Assembly: GCA_013285425.1 (NCBI GenBank) | Contig: CP053447.1 | Coordinates: 440,001 to 504,000, forward strand | Source: Ignavibacteriota bacterium | Lineage (GTDB): Bacteria; Bacteroidota; Ignavibacteria; Ignavibacteriales; Ignavibacteriaceae | Length of the DNA stretch: 64,000 nt | Reading direction: 5' to 3' | Part shown: positions 1 to 7,574 of the stretch, piece by piece | Numbering within the stretch: position 1 is the stretch's first letter | Layout of the letters: every line of letters starts with the position of its first letter | Notes under the pieces: model-generated | Seen by the model: the letters and a program-made list of their open reading frames with translations, nothing else | The model's database searches: none | Told to the model about the DNA's origin: nothing | Program-made: the position numbers and the translations under genes

Positions 1-502
1 TAATAATTTTAGATTTAAAAAAGAACTTAGCGGAGGCGGTGCATTACGCGATATCGGAACACATGTTTTGGATTTGTTAATTTACTTCGGCGGTGAAGTG
101 CAGAATATTGATGGCTATATGGGAAATTTAATTTACAATAGTGAAATAGATGACTTTGCAATTGGAACAGTAAAGTTTAAAAAAAGTGGCTTCGGTACCT
201 TTAATGTTTCTTACAATAATAAAAAAGCTTTTAACAGAATTGAAATATTATGTCATAAGGGAGCTATTGCAATAGATAATCTTATCGGAAAGAAAATGGC
301 TGCACCAAAGCTTACTATACTTCTGGAAGATGAAACAAGAAAAAGCTTTCGCAAGCGTGGAAACAAAATGTTGTATGTTCTTAGATCAGTGCAAAAATCT
401 TTCTTAAAAAATGAAACTCCTTTTGTAACCGGTGAAGATGGTTTGAATAATCTAAAATTATTGGAAGAATTAGAAAGAAAATGTCTTCAAAGAAAAAGCT
501 AG
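1..502 (+). CDS. Gfo/Idh/MocA-family oxidoreductase, C-terminal part
   Basis: This is a partial gene: the reading frame is already open at base 2 and the start lies outside the window. The visible 166 residues carry the motif GGGALRDIGTHVLDL near the beginning, which is typical of the substrate-side domain of NAD(P)-dependent sugar dehydrogenases of this family. The NAD-binding Rossmann half is not in view, so cofactor and substrate cannot be judged. The last 22 bases overlap the following aldolase gene, which suggests a shared transcript and a role in sugar or polyol metabolism. The family is fairly clear; the substrate is unknown. Confidence 0.75.
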   Translation, partial: NNFRFKKELSGGGALRDIGTHVLDLLIYFGGEVQNIDGYMGNLIYNSEIDDFAIGTVKFKKSGFGTFNVSYNNKKAFNRIEILCHKGAIAIDNLIGKKMAAPKLTILLEDETRKSFRKRGNKMLYVLRSVQKSFLKNETPFVTGEDGLNNLKLLEELERKCLQRKS

Positions 503-1134
503 TAGAAATTTGTCATAAAGTTTACGATAAAGGTTTTGTTGCTGCCTATGATGGCAATATCTCCTGCAGAACAGAAGATAATATGTTTTTAATAACCCGT
601 TCAGGAATTTGCAAAGGCGATGTAACAGAAAAAGATCTTGTTAAAATTGATTCGAATGGTAAGGCATTGAAAGGTAAATCAAAAATTTCTACCGAATACA
701 AGATACATCTTAATGCTTATAAAATCAGAAATGATGTTAATGCAGTTGTTCATTGTCATCCGGTTTATGCAACTGCAATTAGTCTTTTAGGTAAAGGATT
801 AATTGAACATTACCTTCCAGAAGTTATGTTAACTTTGGGGAAAATTCCTTTATGTAAATATGCTACTCCGTCAACCGATGATGTTCCTAAAAGTATGGAG
901 TCTTATCTGCATTTTTCCTGGGCAATGCTTTTAGAAAATCATGGTGCTGTTACTTTAGGTAAAACTCTGGATGATGCTTATTACAAAATGGAAAAACTTG
1001 AACATTATTCTAAAATACTTTTGTTGGCAAAATTATCAGGTACACCAAGAAAGCTTTCCAGAAAAAATATTGATGATATTCTTGGAATTTCCGAAAGCAC
1101 TTATGGAATTAAAATAGATAAAAGAAATAATTAA
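481..1134 (+). CDS. class II aldolase/adducin-family protein (L-fuculose-phosphate aldolase-like)
   Basis: A 217-residue protein of the zinc-dependent class II aldolase family, which includes L-fuculose-1-phosphate aldolase and L-ribulose-5-phosphate 4-epimerase. Visible signatures are GNIS at residues 25-28 (phosphate-binding loop), Glu72 in the place of the family's catalytic acid, the zinc pair HCH at 91-93, and the third histidine in ENHG at about 154. Length matches the family. The start codon lies inside the end of the preceding oxidoreductase gene, so the two are probably translationally coupled. Another possible role is methylthioribulose-phosphate dehydratase; sequence alone does not fix the substrate. 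Confidence 0.85.
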   Translation: MSSKKKLVEICHKVYDKGFVAAYDGNISCRTEDNMFLITRSGICKGDVTEKDLVKIDSNGKALKGKSKISTEYKIHLNAYKIRNDVNAVVHCHPVYATAISLLGKGLIEHYLPEVMLTLGKIPLCKYATPSTDDVPKSMESYLHFSWAMLLENHGAVTLGKTLDDAYYKMEKLEHYSKILLLAKLSGTPRKLSRKNIDDILGISESTYGIKIDKRNN

Positions 1135-1148
1135 AACTGTTTTAAGAT

Positions 1149-2150
1149 ATGGCTAAAAAATTAAAAGTGTTATTGCTTCTCGGCGGCACATCACCCGAAA
1201 GAGAAGTTTCCAAATCCACCGGTAAATCAATTTATCAGGCGTTGATAAATCTTAATTATGAAGTTGTTTTACTCGACCCTGCTTACGGAATCAATCAACC
1301 ATTTGATGTTGAAGATTTTTTTAGCGAAGAGGATTTTACAGAAATCTCAAATGAAAATTATCTGGATGCTATAAATCTTATTTCACCGTCTGAAATAAAT
1401 GTAGCTTTTCTTGCGCTGCATGGTAAATATGGAGAAGATGGGACAATACAATCATTGCTCGAATTGAAAGGTATTAAATATACAGGCTCAAAAGTTTTAT
1501 CAAGTGCTCTTGCAATGGATAAAATAATGTCAAAAATTTTGTTTGATGAATACAAAGTTCCAACACCTGAATATTTTCACTTTAAGAAAGATGAATTAAC
1601 AACTGACGATGTTAACCAGAAGATTGAAAAAACTTTTTCATATCCGGCAGTTGTTAAGCCGAATGATCAAGGCTCAACTGTTGGATTAACAATTTGCAAA
1701 TCGCAAGAACAGCTTCATGAAGCAATTCGTCTTGCTTTTGAGTATTCGGACAGAATACTTGTCGAAAAATATATTCCGGGAAGAGAACTAACCGTTGCTG
1801 TTCTTGATGATAGTGCATTGCCGGTCTTAGAAATCAGACCTAAACATGGTCTTTATGATTATGAATGTAAATACACCTCTGGTATGAGTGAGTATATTGT
1901 GCCGGCAGAAATTCCTATTGATGTTAGTGAAAAGATGAAAGAAATTGCAGTACTTGCATGCAAATCATTAAGATGCGAAGTATATGCAAGAGTTGATTTT
2001 CGTTTGAGCCCTGATAACAAAATTTATGCTCTTGAAGTAAATACATTACCCGGTATGACATCACTAAGTCTTGTTCCTAAAATGGCAAAAGCTGTTGATA
2101 TTTCATTTGAGCAGCTGGTTGATAAGATTATTTCATTAAGCTTGAGATGA
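1149..2150 (+). CDS. ddl: D-alanine--D-alanine ligase
   Basis: A 333-residue ATP-grasp enzyme that joins two D-alanines for the peptidoglycan stem peptide in the cytoplasm. The N-terminal GGTSPEREVS motif, HGKYGEDGTIQ near residue 93, the ATP-grasp segment KPNDQGSTVG near 170 and the C-terminal metal-binding EVNTLPGMT are all present. Length is normal for Ddl. Its stop overlaps the start of the FtsB/DivIC-like gene by four bases (ATGA), so the two are probably coupled, which fits cell wall and division functions being made together. Confidence 0.95.
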   Translation: MAKKLKVLLLLGGTSPEREVSKSTGKSIYQALINLNYEVVLLDPAYGINQPFDVEDFFSEEDFTEISNENYLDAINLISPSEINVAFLALHGKYGEDGTIQSLLELKGIKYTGSKVLSSALAMDKIMSKILFDEYKVPTPEYFHFKKDELTTDDVNQKIEKTFSYPAVVKPNDQGSTVGLTICKSQEQLHEAIRLAFEYSDRILVEKYIPGRELTVAVLDDSALPVLEIRPKHGLYDYECKYTSGMSEYIVPAEIPIDVSEKMKEIAVLACKSLRCEVYARVDFRLSPDNKIYALEVNTLPGMTSLSLVPKMAKAVDISFEQLVDKIISLSLR

Positions 2151-2443
2151 GATTTTTAGAAAATAAAAAGATCAGATTCTATATTATAGTAACTGTAGTT
2201 GTCCTTGGAACTTTATATCTTCTCTTTAACAGTTATGGTGTAATAAAGTACGTAAAAGTTAAAACTGAACTTGATGATTTAAATGCAAGAATAAATCAGC
2301 TTGAAGAAGAAAATCAAAAATTAGAAGCTGAGATTGATTCCTTAAAAAGAAATATACCAGCTAAAATTGAAAAAATTGCAAGAGAAAAATATGATATGAT
2401 TAGACCGAAAGAGAAAAAAATATCATTTAAAGTTGAAGAATGA
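2147..2443 (+). CDS. septum formation initiator, FtsB/DivIC-like
   Basis: A 98-residue protein with a short basic N-terminus, one transmembrane helix at about residues 10-28, and a leucine-rich coiled coil at about 35-70 (repeated L, I, E and K heptads such as LNARINQLEEENQKLEAEI). It ends with the REKYDMIRPKEK-like segment typical of FtsB/DivIC. This family sits in the inner membrane divisome and bridges FtsL and FtsQ. It overlaps the end of ddl by four bases. Assignment rests on architecture and the C-terminal motif rather than close identity. Confidence 0.85.
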   Translation: MRFLENKKIRFYIIVTVVVLGTLYLLFNSYGVIKYVKVKTELDDLNARINQLEEENQKLEAEIDSLKRNIPAKIEKIAREKYDMIRPKEKKISFKVEE

Positions 2444-2481
2444 ACCGGTAAAAGGATTAAGTCTCGATTAATAATATTTAA

Positions 2482-3777
2482 ATGAATGATAAATTAAAAA
2501 TTCCTGCCATTCCACTTGCTGAAAGAATAAGACCGCAGAGTATCATTGATTTTTACGGACAGAAACATTTACTTGGTGAAGGCAAACCGCTCAGGTTAAT
2601 GATTGAGAATGATACACCGTCATCTTTTATTCTATGGGGACCGCCCGGAACCGGTAAAACAACAATTGCACGAATAATTGCTAATCAGACTAAAGCAGAG
2701 TTCTTTCAGATTAATGCTGTTTCAAGCGGAGTGCGGGATATTCGCTCTGTTATTGATATAGGAATACAAAACAGAAGTTACGGAAAGCGAACAATATTAT
2801 TCATAGATGAAATACACAGATTTAATAAAGCACAGCAGGATGCACTGCTTCATTCAATAGAATCAGGTGTACTTATTTTGATTGGTGCAACAACTGAAAA
2901 TCCATCGTTTGAAGTTATACCTGCACTTCGCTCACGTACAAGAGTCTTTGTTTTAGAAGAATTATCTAAAGAAGATTTGGTTGAAATATTAAAATCTGCA
3001 CTTATAAAAGATGAATTTCTTAAGCAGCTTAACATTAAATCTATAGATGAAGATTATCTGATTTATCTCTCAGGCGGTGATGCAAGAGTAATGTTAACAA
3101 TTTTAGAAGCTGCTGTTGTTCAGGAGATAAATAACGAAGAGATAATCCTTAAAAAAGAAATCTTTGAAAACATCGTTCAAAGAAAAAATATTCTATATGA
3201 TAAAGCGGGCGAAGAACATTACAATATTATTTCTGCTTTTATAAAAAGTATTCGCGGCAGTGATCCTGATGCAGCTTTATATTGGCTTGCCCGAATGATT
3301 GAAGGAGGTGAAGATCCTCTGTTTATTGCGCGTCGGTTAATTGTACTTGCATCCGAAGATATTGGAAATGCCTCCCCAAATGCATTAGTACTTGCAGAAG
3401 CAACATTTAGTGCGGTAGAAAAAATCGGAATGCCCGAAGGAAGAATAGTTCTAGCACAATGTGTTACTTATCTGGCAGCTCAGCCAAAAAGTAATGCATC
3501 TTATATTGGGATAGAAAGTGCATTGCAGGAGGTCAGAAAAAATCCTTTAGCTGCAGTTCCGAAACATTTGCGTAACGCACCAACTAAGCTTATGAAGGAT
3601 ATTGGATACGGAAAGGAATATAAGTACGCACACGATTTTGAAAATCATTTTATTGAAGAAAACTATCTCCCAAATGAAATAAAGAACAAGCAATTTTATT
3701 TTCCAACAGAAAATGGTCAGGAAAAGAAGTTAAAAGATTGGTTAAAATTCTTGTGGAAAACAAAGAAGAAATATTAA
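2482..3777 (+). CDS. rarA: replication-associated recombination protein RarA (MgsA family AAA+ ATPase)
   Basis: A 431-residue AAA+ ATPase related to clamp loaders that acts at stalled replication forks. The Walker A motif GPPGTGKTT is at residues 53-61 and Walker [11 protein letters not shown] at about 100-110. The sensor region [12 protein letters not shown] and the C-terminal tetramerisation domain, with [13 protein letters not shown] and the conserved YIGIESA segment, follow in family order. The gene lies 38 bases after the FtsB-like gene, is probably co-transcribed with it, and converges on dprA with only a 12-base gap. Confidence 0.95.
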   Translation: MNDKLKIPAIPLAERIRPQSIIDFYGQKHLLGEGKPLRLMIENDTPSSFILWGPPGTGKTTIARIIANQTKAEFFQINAVSSGVRDIRSVIDIGIQNRSYGKRTILFIDEIHRFNKAQQDALLHSIESGVLILIGATTENPSFEVIPALRSRTRVFVLEELSKEDLVEILKSALIKDEFLKQLNIKSIDEDYLIYLSGGDARVMLTILEAAVVQEINNEEIILKKEIFENIVQRKNILYDKAGEEHYNIISAFIKSIRGSDPDAALYWLARMIEGGEDPLFIARRLIVLASEDIGNASPNALVLAEATFSAVEKIGMPEGRIVLAQCVTYLAAQPKSNASYIGIESALQEVRKNPLAAVPKHLRNAPTKLMKDIGYGKEYKYAHDFENHFIEENYLPNEIKNKQFYFPTENGQEKKLKDWLKFLWKTKKKY

Positions 3778-3789
3778 ACAAAACTGTGT

Positions 3790-4911
3790 TTACATTAACA
3801 TAAACATTTTGCCGGGTAATTGTTTTACTAATCCCTTAAACTCCAGAGAAAGTAAATTAACTAAACAATCAGAAGTGGTTAGATCAGTATTTTCAGCAAT
3901 CTTATCAATGTGCAAAGGTTCATTGATAAGACTGTTTAAAATCTTTTCCTCGAAGATTGTAAGATCTTTTTGATATTTAGGAATATTTTTCCCAACTAAA
4001 GGTTTAAGCTTTAATTCTAATCCGGTTAATATATCCTCAGCATTTTTAATTAATTCAGCTTCACCCCGTTGAATTAACATATTTGTTCCTTCAGATTGCT
4101 TAATTCCAAGATTGCCCGGAACAGCAAATACTTCACGGTTTTGATCCAATGCAAGTCTTGCAGTTTGCATTGCACCACCGGTAATTGCTGTTTCTATTAC
4201 TAATGTGCCCAAAGCTAATCCGGAAATAATTCTGTTACGTCTTGGAAAATTTTCGGCATTAGGAATTGTCCCTGGTGAAAACTCAGAGATAATTACTCCG
4301 CGCTCATTTATTTCATTAAATAGTTTTTTGTTTTCAGATGGATAAATAACATCTAATCCGGATCCTATCACAGCAATTGTTCTTCCATTATTTTTTAATG
4401 CGGTAGAATGAGCAACAGAATCAATACCTCTTGCTAATCCACTGACAATCGTTATGTTTTGCCGAACCAAATCTTCAACAATTTTCTCAGTCTGAATTTT
4501 TCCATAAATAGTTGGCTGTCTTGTACCAACAACAGCAACCGAGTATTTGTCCATCTCATCAAAATTCCCCATTACATATAAAATTAATGGCGGATCATAA
4601 ATTTTTTTTAATAGCTGCGGGAACTCATTATCCCAGACAGTTATGATTCTGCCGCCAATCTTATCAAGAAATTTTATTTCCTTTTCTAATAATTTTCTTG
4701 TTGAATCTTTGTTTAATGATGACTTTCTGATCCTTGAAGCAAGCTCTTTGCTTATACCTTCAGTCTCCATTAGATCAGAAATATTTGCTTTAAGAATGTT
4801 TGAAATGTCTTTGAATTTTGCCAGAAGGTTTCTCACCTTTGCTGGTCCAATTCTATCAACGGAAAGTAAAATGTACAAATCCGTCAGTTGATCGAAACTT
4901 AATTTGCCCAA
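3790..4911 (-). CDS. dprA: DNA-processing protein DprA
   Basis: A 373-residue protein that loads RecA on incoming single-stranded DNA during transformation. It has an N-terminal helix-hairpin-helix/SAM-like region (IGPAKVRNLLAKF), the Rossmann-like DNA-binding core with VVGTRQPTIYG, SGLARGIDSVAH and IGSGLDVIYP, the ENFPRRNRIISGL signature, and a C-terminal winged-helix (DML1-like) domain. The chosen start is a TTG with no clear ribosome binding site; no better start exists before the upstream in-frame stop at 4948. It follows the DUF3098-like gene at a short distance, and comM elsewhere in the window fits the same competence theme. Confidence 0.93.
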   Translation of the reverse strand: MGKLSFDQLTDLYILLSVDRIGPAKVRNLLAKFKDISNILKANISDLMETEGISKELASRIRKSSLNKDSTRKLLEKEIKFLDKIGGRIITVWDNEFPQLLKKIYDPPLILYVMGNFDEMDKYSVAVVGTRQPTIYGKIQTEKIVEDLVRQNITIVSGLARGIDSVAHSTALKNNGRTIAVIGSGLDVIYPSENKKLFNEINERGVIISEFSPGTIPNAENFPRRNRIISGLALGTLVIETAITGGAMQTARLALDQNREVFAVPGNLGIKQSEGTNMLIQRGEAELIKNAEDILTGLELKLKPLVGKNIPKYQKDLTIFEEKILNSLINEPLHIDKIAENTDLTTSDCLVNLLSLEFKGLVKQLPGKMFMLM

Positions 4912-4934
4912 ATCGGATATTTCAGGTTTATAAA

Positions 4935-5222
4935 TTATTGTTCTGTTTTAGCAATATCGTTGTTAATTACTTTGGACTTTTTTCTATAAAATATAGAAGC
5001 CGGAATAACAACCACAAAACCAAGAAATAAAAATATTGGAGATACAACTAATGAAGATGTGCTATCCCAATTTCCCTGACCCATAAAATAAAAACCTAAA
5101 ACAATTAACAACAATCCGAGACCCAAAAGTACATAATTAGTTCTTTCCCAATAAATATTAAATGGAGAAGGTAATGACTTTGTAGTTACTTTAACGTTTT
5201 TCTTTTTAATTTTTTTAGCCAT
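4935..5222 (-). CDS. small membrane protein, DUF3098-like
   Basis: A 95-residue protein with a lysine-rich N-terminus and two transmembrane helices at about residues 30-50 and 60-80. The pattern (basic head, N-Y-hydrophobic helix, PIFLFLGFVVVIPAS-like second helix) resembles DUF3098 proteins of Bacteroidota. The ATG is preceded by an AAGGATG ribosome binding site. It lies directly downstream of the structured RNA at 5241-5320, so it could be its attenuated target, and just upstream of dprA. Molecular function is not known for the family. Confidence 0.7.
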   Translation of the reverse strand: MAKKIKKKNVKVTTKSLPSPFNIYWERTNYVLLGLGLLLIVLGFYFMGQGNWDSTSSLVVSPIFLFLGFVVVIPASIFYRKKSKVINNDIAKTEQ

Positions 5223-5240
5223 AATGCATCCTTATTTTAA

Positions 5241-5320
5241 AATAAAAACCCGGTGAGGGGGATTCACCGGGCCCGACTCATTTCCATCAAAGGGCAGGGG
5301 AGAACCCTTTGAAAGAGTCG
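5241..5320 (-). ncRNA. candidate small structured RNA (or leader) ending in a terminator
   Basis: Read on the minus strand. A first hairpin pairs 5315-5320 with 5274-5279 (6 bp) and, inside it, 5305-5312 with 5287-5294 (8 bp), leaving a 10-base loop that reads TTCTCCCCTG. It is followed at once by a second hairpin, 5264-5271 with 5249-5256 (8 bp, CCCGGTGA type), with a 7-base loop ATCCCCC and then a T-rich tail (5241-5248), the form of an intrinsic terminator. A promoter-like TTGACA/TATTTT pair sits so that transcription would start at the first base of the outer stem. I match it to no known family. It could instead be an attenuator for the DUF3098-like gene. Confidence 0.6.
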
Positions 5321-5325
5321 AATGA

Positions 5326-5354
5326 AAAATAAATTCATGAATGTTAATTGTCAA
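5326..5354 (-). promoter_or_regulatory. promoter of the candidate small RNA
   Basis: Minus strand: TTGACA at 5349-5354, a 17-base spacer, and TATTTT at 5326-5331. This is close to the general sigma-70 consensus. A start six to seven bases downstream would fall at 5319-5320, exactly the 5' base of the hairpin stem. It differs from the TAnnTTTG promoters seen elsewhere in the window. Confidence 0.55.
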
Positions 5355-5371
5355 GTATTATTTAATATTAA

Positions 5372-5623
5372 TTATTTACTTATTTGATATACAATCTTTC
5401 TAATAGTATCAAATTGTAAATATGGATATTCTGCACGGATAGCATCAATTGCATCACCGGCGCTCAATTTACTGGATCTAAGATGTTTAAATTTTTTCCT
5501 TATTTGATAATCTCTGACTGCTTTCTCATCAATTAAACCGTGAGAATCAAGAAGATCAAATATATCATCGCTGATAAGCTCAGATAACGGATTTTCGATT
5601 TTTACTTTTATTTCTCTCATCAC
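5372..5623 (-). CDS. hypothetical 83-residue protein
   Basis: I do not recognise this family. The protein is small, charged and predicted mostly helical, with no signal peptide or membrane segment. The C-terminal half (AGDAIDAIRAEYPYLQFDTIRKIVYQIS) has the look of a helix-turn-helix-like or adaptor fold, but this is only an impression. Support for it being real is a textbook ribosome binding site (AGGAGG, 8 bases before the first ATG at 5623; a second ATG follows at once). It lies just upstream of the candidate small RNA, in the same orientation. Confidence 0.65.
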   Translation of the reverse strand: MMREIKVKIENPLSELISDDIFDLLDSHGLIDEKAVRDYQIRKKFKHLRSSKLSAGDAIDAIRAEYPYLQFDTIRKIVYQISK

Positions 5624-6039
5624 GTGTTCCTCCTAATAAATTAGTGAATGCGTTTTCCTAAGGTTTTCGTATCAATTTATCTATTAGTTCAAATCTCCAT
5701 TATTTGTTTTATTATATAACAAAAAACCGACCAGAGAAATTCCCTAAATCGGTGTACTTTGCTACTCTGGTTAATTTTCTTACTATTAAATATTTTAGAC
5801 GAACGAAAATTAATATTGTAGCAAATCTTCTAAAATTTTTCCTTTAATAATTACTGATGCAAATATTGATAGAAATATAAATAATGTCAAGTTATTTTTG
5901 GGATATTTTTAACGGGTAAATTTTGCATCAGATGAAATAAAATCAAGAAACCTTTCTAATAAGTATTAACTCTGTTAATCACTCAAAATTTCTTTAACTT
6001 TGCTTACAAAATTTGATTTACTTTTTAAGGAGTATAAAT
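5624..6039. other. intergenic region between divergent genes
   Basis: About 415 AT-rich bases without a credible gene. On the minus strand it holds the leader of the 83-residue gene, with a TATAAT-like box near 5710-5717 and, upstream of it, an element whose paired segments interleave (5725-5767), one of which is followed by a T-run. On the plus strand it holds the promoter of the aminotransferase at 5971-6002. The remainder shows nothing I can name. Confidence 0.5.
5971..6002 (+). promoter_or_regulatory. Bacteroidota-type promoter of the aminotransferase gene
   Basis: TAACTTTG at 5995-6002 fits the -7 consensus TAnnTTTG. TCTG at 5971-5974 lies exactly 20 bases upstream, a near match to the TTTG -33 box. 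A start near 6009 would give a leader of about 30 bases before the ATG at 6040. Confidence 0.5.
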
Positions 6040-7260
6040 ATGATTAATAAAATAGTTCCTGCTGTAAGGACTGAAAATATAACTTATGCAGTAAGAGATA
6101 TTGTCGTTCTTGCTAATCAGGTTGCAAAAACTGGAAAAGAAATGCTGTATCTGAATATTGGTGATCCAAATATTTATGATTTTGCCCCGCCGAAATATCT
6201 TGTTGATGCTACTTATCAGGCAATGTTAAAAAACTTAAATGGTTATGCACCGTCGTCGGGTATTAAAGAAGCAGTAGCAGCGATTGAAAAAGAAGCAGAC
6301 CGTAAAGGTATAACAAATGTTCATGATATTTTTGTAACAACCGGTGCAAGTGAAGCTATTGATATTTGTTTAACTGCGCTTGTTAATGATGGAGAAAATG
6401 TTCTTACTCCAACTCCGGGTTATCCTCTTTACACTGCAATTGCAAGCAAATTACAGATGATGGAAAACCCTTATTATCTTAATGAATCAAACGGCTGGCT
6501 GCCCGATATTGATGATATTAAGTTAAAGATCAATGATAAAACCAGAGCTATCATTCTTATTAATCCAAATAATCCAACGGGTTCAATTTACACAGAAGAA
6601 AATTTAAGGCAGATAATTGATCTGGCTCTCAAACATAATTTAGTAATCTTTGCTGATGAAATTTATGATAAGCTTCTATTTGATGGGAAGAAACAAATTT
6701 CAATCGGTGCATTAAATAAGGATGTATCTTGTATTACTTTTGGCGGATTGTCAAAAAATTATATGGTACCTGGTTTTAGAATTGGCTGGGGAATTGTTAG
6801 CGGAAGAAAAGAAGTTCTTGCTGATTATATTGAGGCAATTAATAAAATTCTTCGCGCCAGATTATCAGCAAATCATCCTGAACAATATGGAATTAAACCT
6901 TGTCTGGAAGGAGATCAGGATCATCTGGTTGAAGCAATGAAAAAGCTATCCAAAAGAAGAGATTTAACGGTTGAAATGTTAAATGCAATTCCCGGAATTT
7001 CATGTGTTAAACCAGAAGGTGCCTTTTATGCTTTTCCAAAATTAGAGATGAAACAGCCGGATAATCATTTTGTTGCTGAGTTAATAAAGGAAACCGGAGT
7101 TGTAGTTGTGCCTGGCAGTGGTTTTGGACAGGTACCGGGTACAAAACATTTTCGTGTAGTATTCTTACCTAATGAACAGATTCTCGAAAAAGCTTATAAA
7201 GCAATCGGAAGTTTCTTTGTCAAGTATCAGGAAAAATATCCGGATTTAGTTGAAGCTTAA
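6040..7260 (+). CDS. PLP-dependent aminotransferase, class I/II (AlaA-like)
   Basis: A 406-residue fold-type I aminotransferase. The sequence follows the glutamate-pyruvate aminotransferase AlaA closely: YLNIGDPN near the N-terminus, GYPLYTAIAS, INPNNPTGSIY, FADEIYDK with Asp206, the PLP-binding lysine 239 in FGGLSKNY, and an arginine-bearing C-terminus (HFRVVFLP). The start at 6040 is chosen over an in-frame TTG at 6013 because AAGGAG sits the right distance before it and the promoter would start transcription near 6009. Likely makes alanine from pyruvate and glutamate; aspartate specificity cannot be excluded. Confidence 0.9.
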   Translation: MINKIVPAVRTENITYAVRDIVVLANQVAKTGKEMLYLNIGDPNIYDFAPPKYLVDATYQAMLKNLNGYAPSSGIKEAVAAIEKEADRKGITNVHDIFVTTGASEAIDICLTALVNDGENVLTPTPGYPLYTAIASKLQMMENPYYLNESNGWLPDIDDIKLKINDKTRAIILINPNNPTGSIYTEENLRQIIDLALKHNLVIFADEIYDKLLFDGKKQISIGALNKDVSCITFGGLSKNYMVPGFRIGWGIVSGRKEVLADYIEAINKILRARLSANHPEQYGIKPCLEGDQDHLVEAMKKLSKRRDLTVEMLNAIPGISCVKPEGAFYAFPKLEMKQPDNHFVAELIKETGVVVVPGSGFGQVPGTKHFRVVFLPNEQILEKAYKAIGSFFVKYQEKYPDLVEA

Positions 7261-7274
7261 GGTTCTTTTTTAAT

Positions 7275-7340
7275 TAGCGAAGTTGAAAATAATTAATGAA
7301 AATATTCTGATTCGACTTCGCTAGTGTATTTATTTTTTGT
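7275..7340 (+). terminator. probable terminator after the aminotransferase
   Basis: A 12-bp stem (7275-7286 with 7312-7323, one G-U pair) encloses a long 25-base loop and is followed by a T-rich stretch (7324-7340). The loop is longer than usual, so efficiency is uncertain. Confidence 0.5.
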
Positions 7341-7510
7341 TAATTCAAACTTCAGAGAAAATTTTCAAGAATTAAAAACAGAGAATTTAAATCCATCTGC
7401 TGATAGCTGATTATTTCAGAATATCTTATTCCAAATCTCAAACTGTTTTGAGATGATAAAAACAAAAATTTTTCGGATGTCCTGAATATTTTTTTCTCTG
7501 TTTTCTTTTC

Positions 7511-7541
7511 TTGATTGCCTAATCGTCTTTGTCTATATTTG
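7511..7541 (+). promoter_or_regulatory. promoter of the M16 peptidase and possibly the nuo genes
   Basis: TTG at 7511-7513 and TATATTTG at 7534-7541 are separated by exactly 20 bases, the same arrangement as at 14831-14861 and 26757-26787. Transcription would begin near 7548. That makes the TTG at 7515 (the upstream end of the open frame) an unlikely translation start. Confidence 0.65.
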
Positions 7542-7574
7542 AACCCTAATAATTCATCATTAATAGTAGAAATT

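Larger units (their letters stand above)
7261..7574. other. intergenic region before the M16 peptidase
   Basis: About 314 bases between the aminotransferase and the peptidase. It contains the hairpin at 7275-7323 and the promoter at 7511-7541. The middle (7345-7500) is AT-rich and shows no gene or structure that I can support. Confidence 0.5.

Noticed and set aside
5249-5320. Bacterial SRP RNA or 6S RNA at the small-RNA locus
   Set aside because: The conserved SRP apical GGAA loop with its AGCAG element is absent, and 6S RNA is about twice as long.
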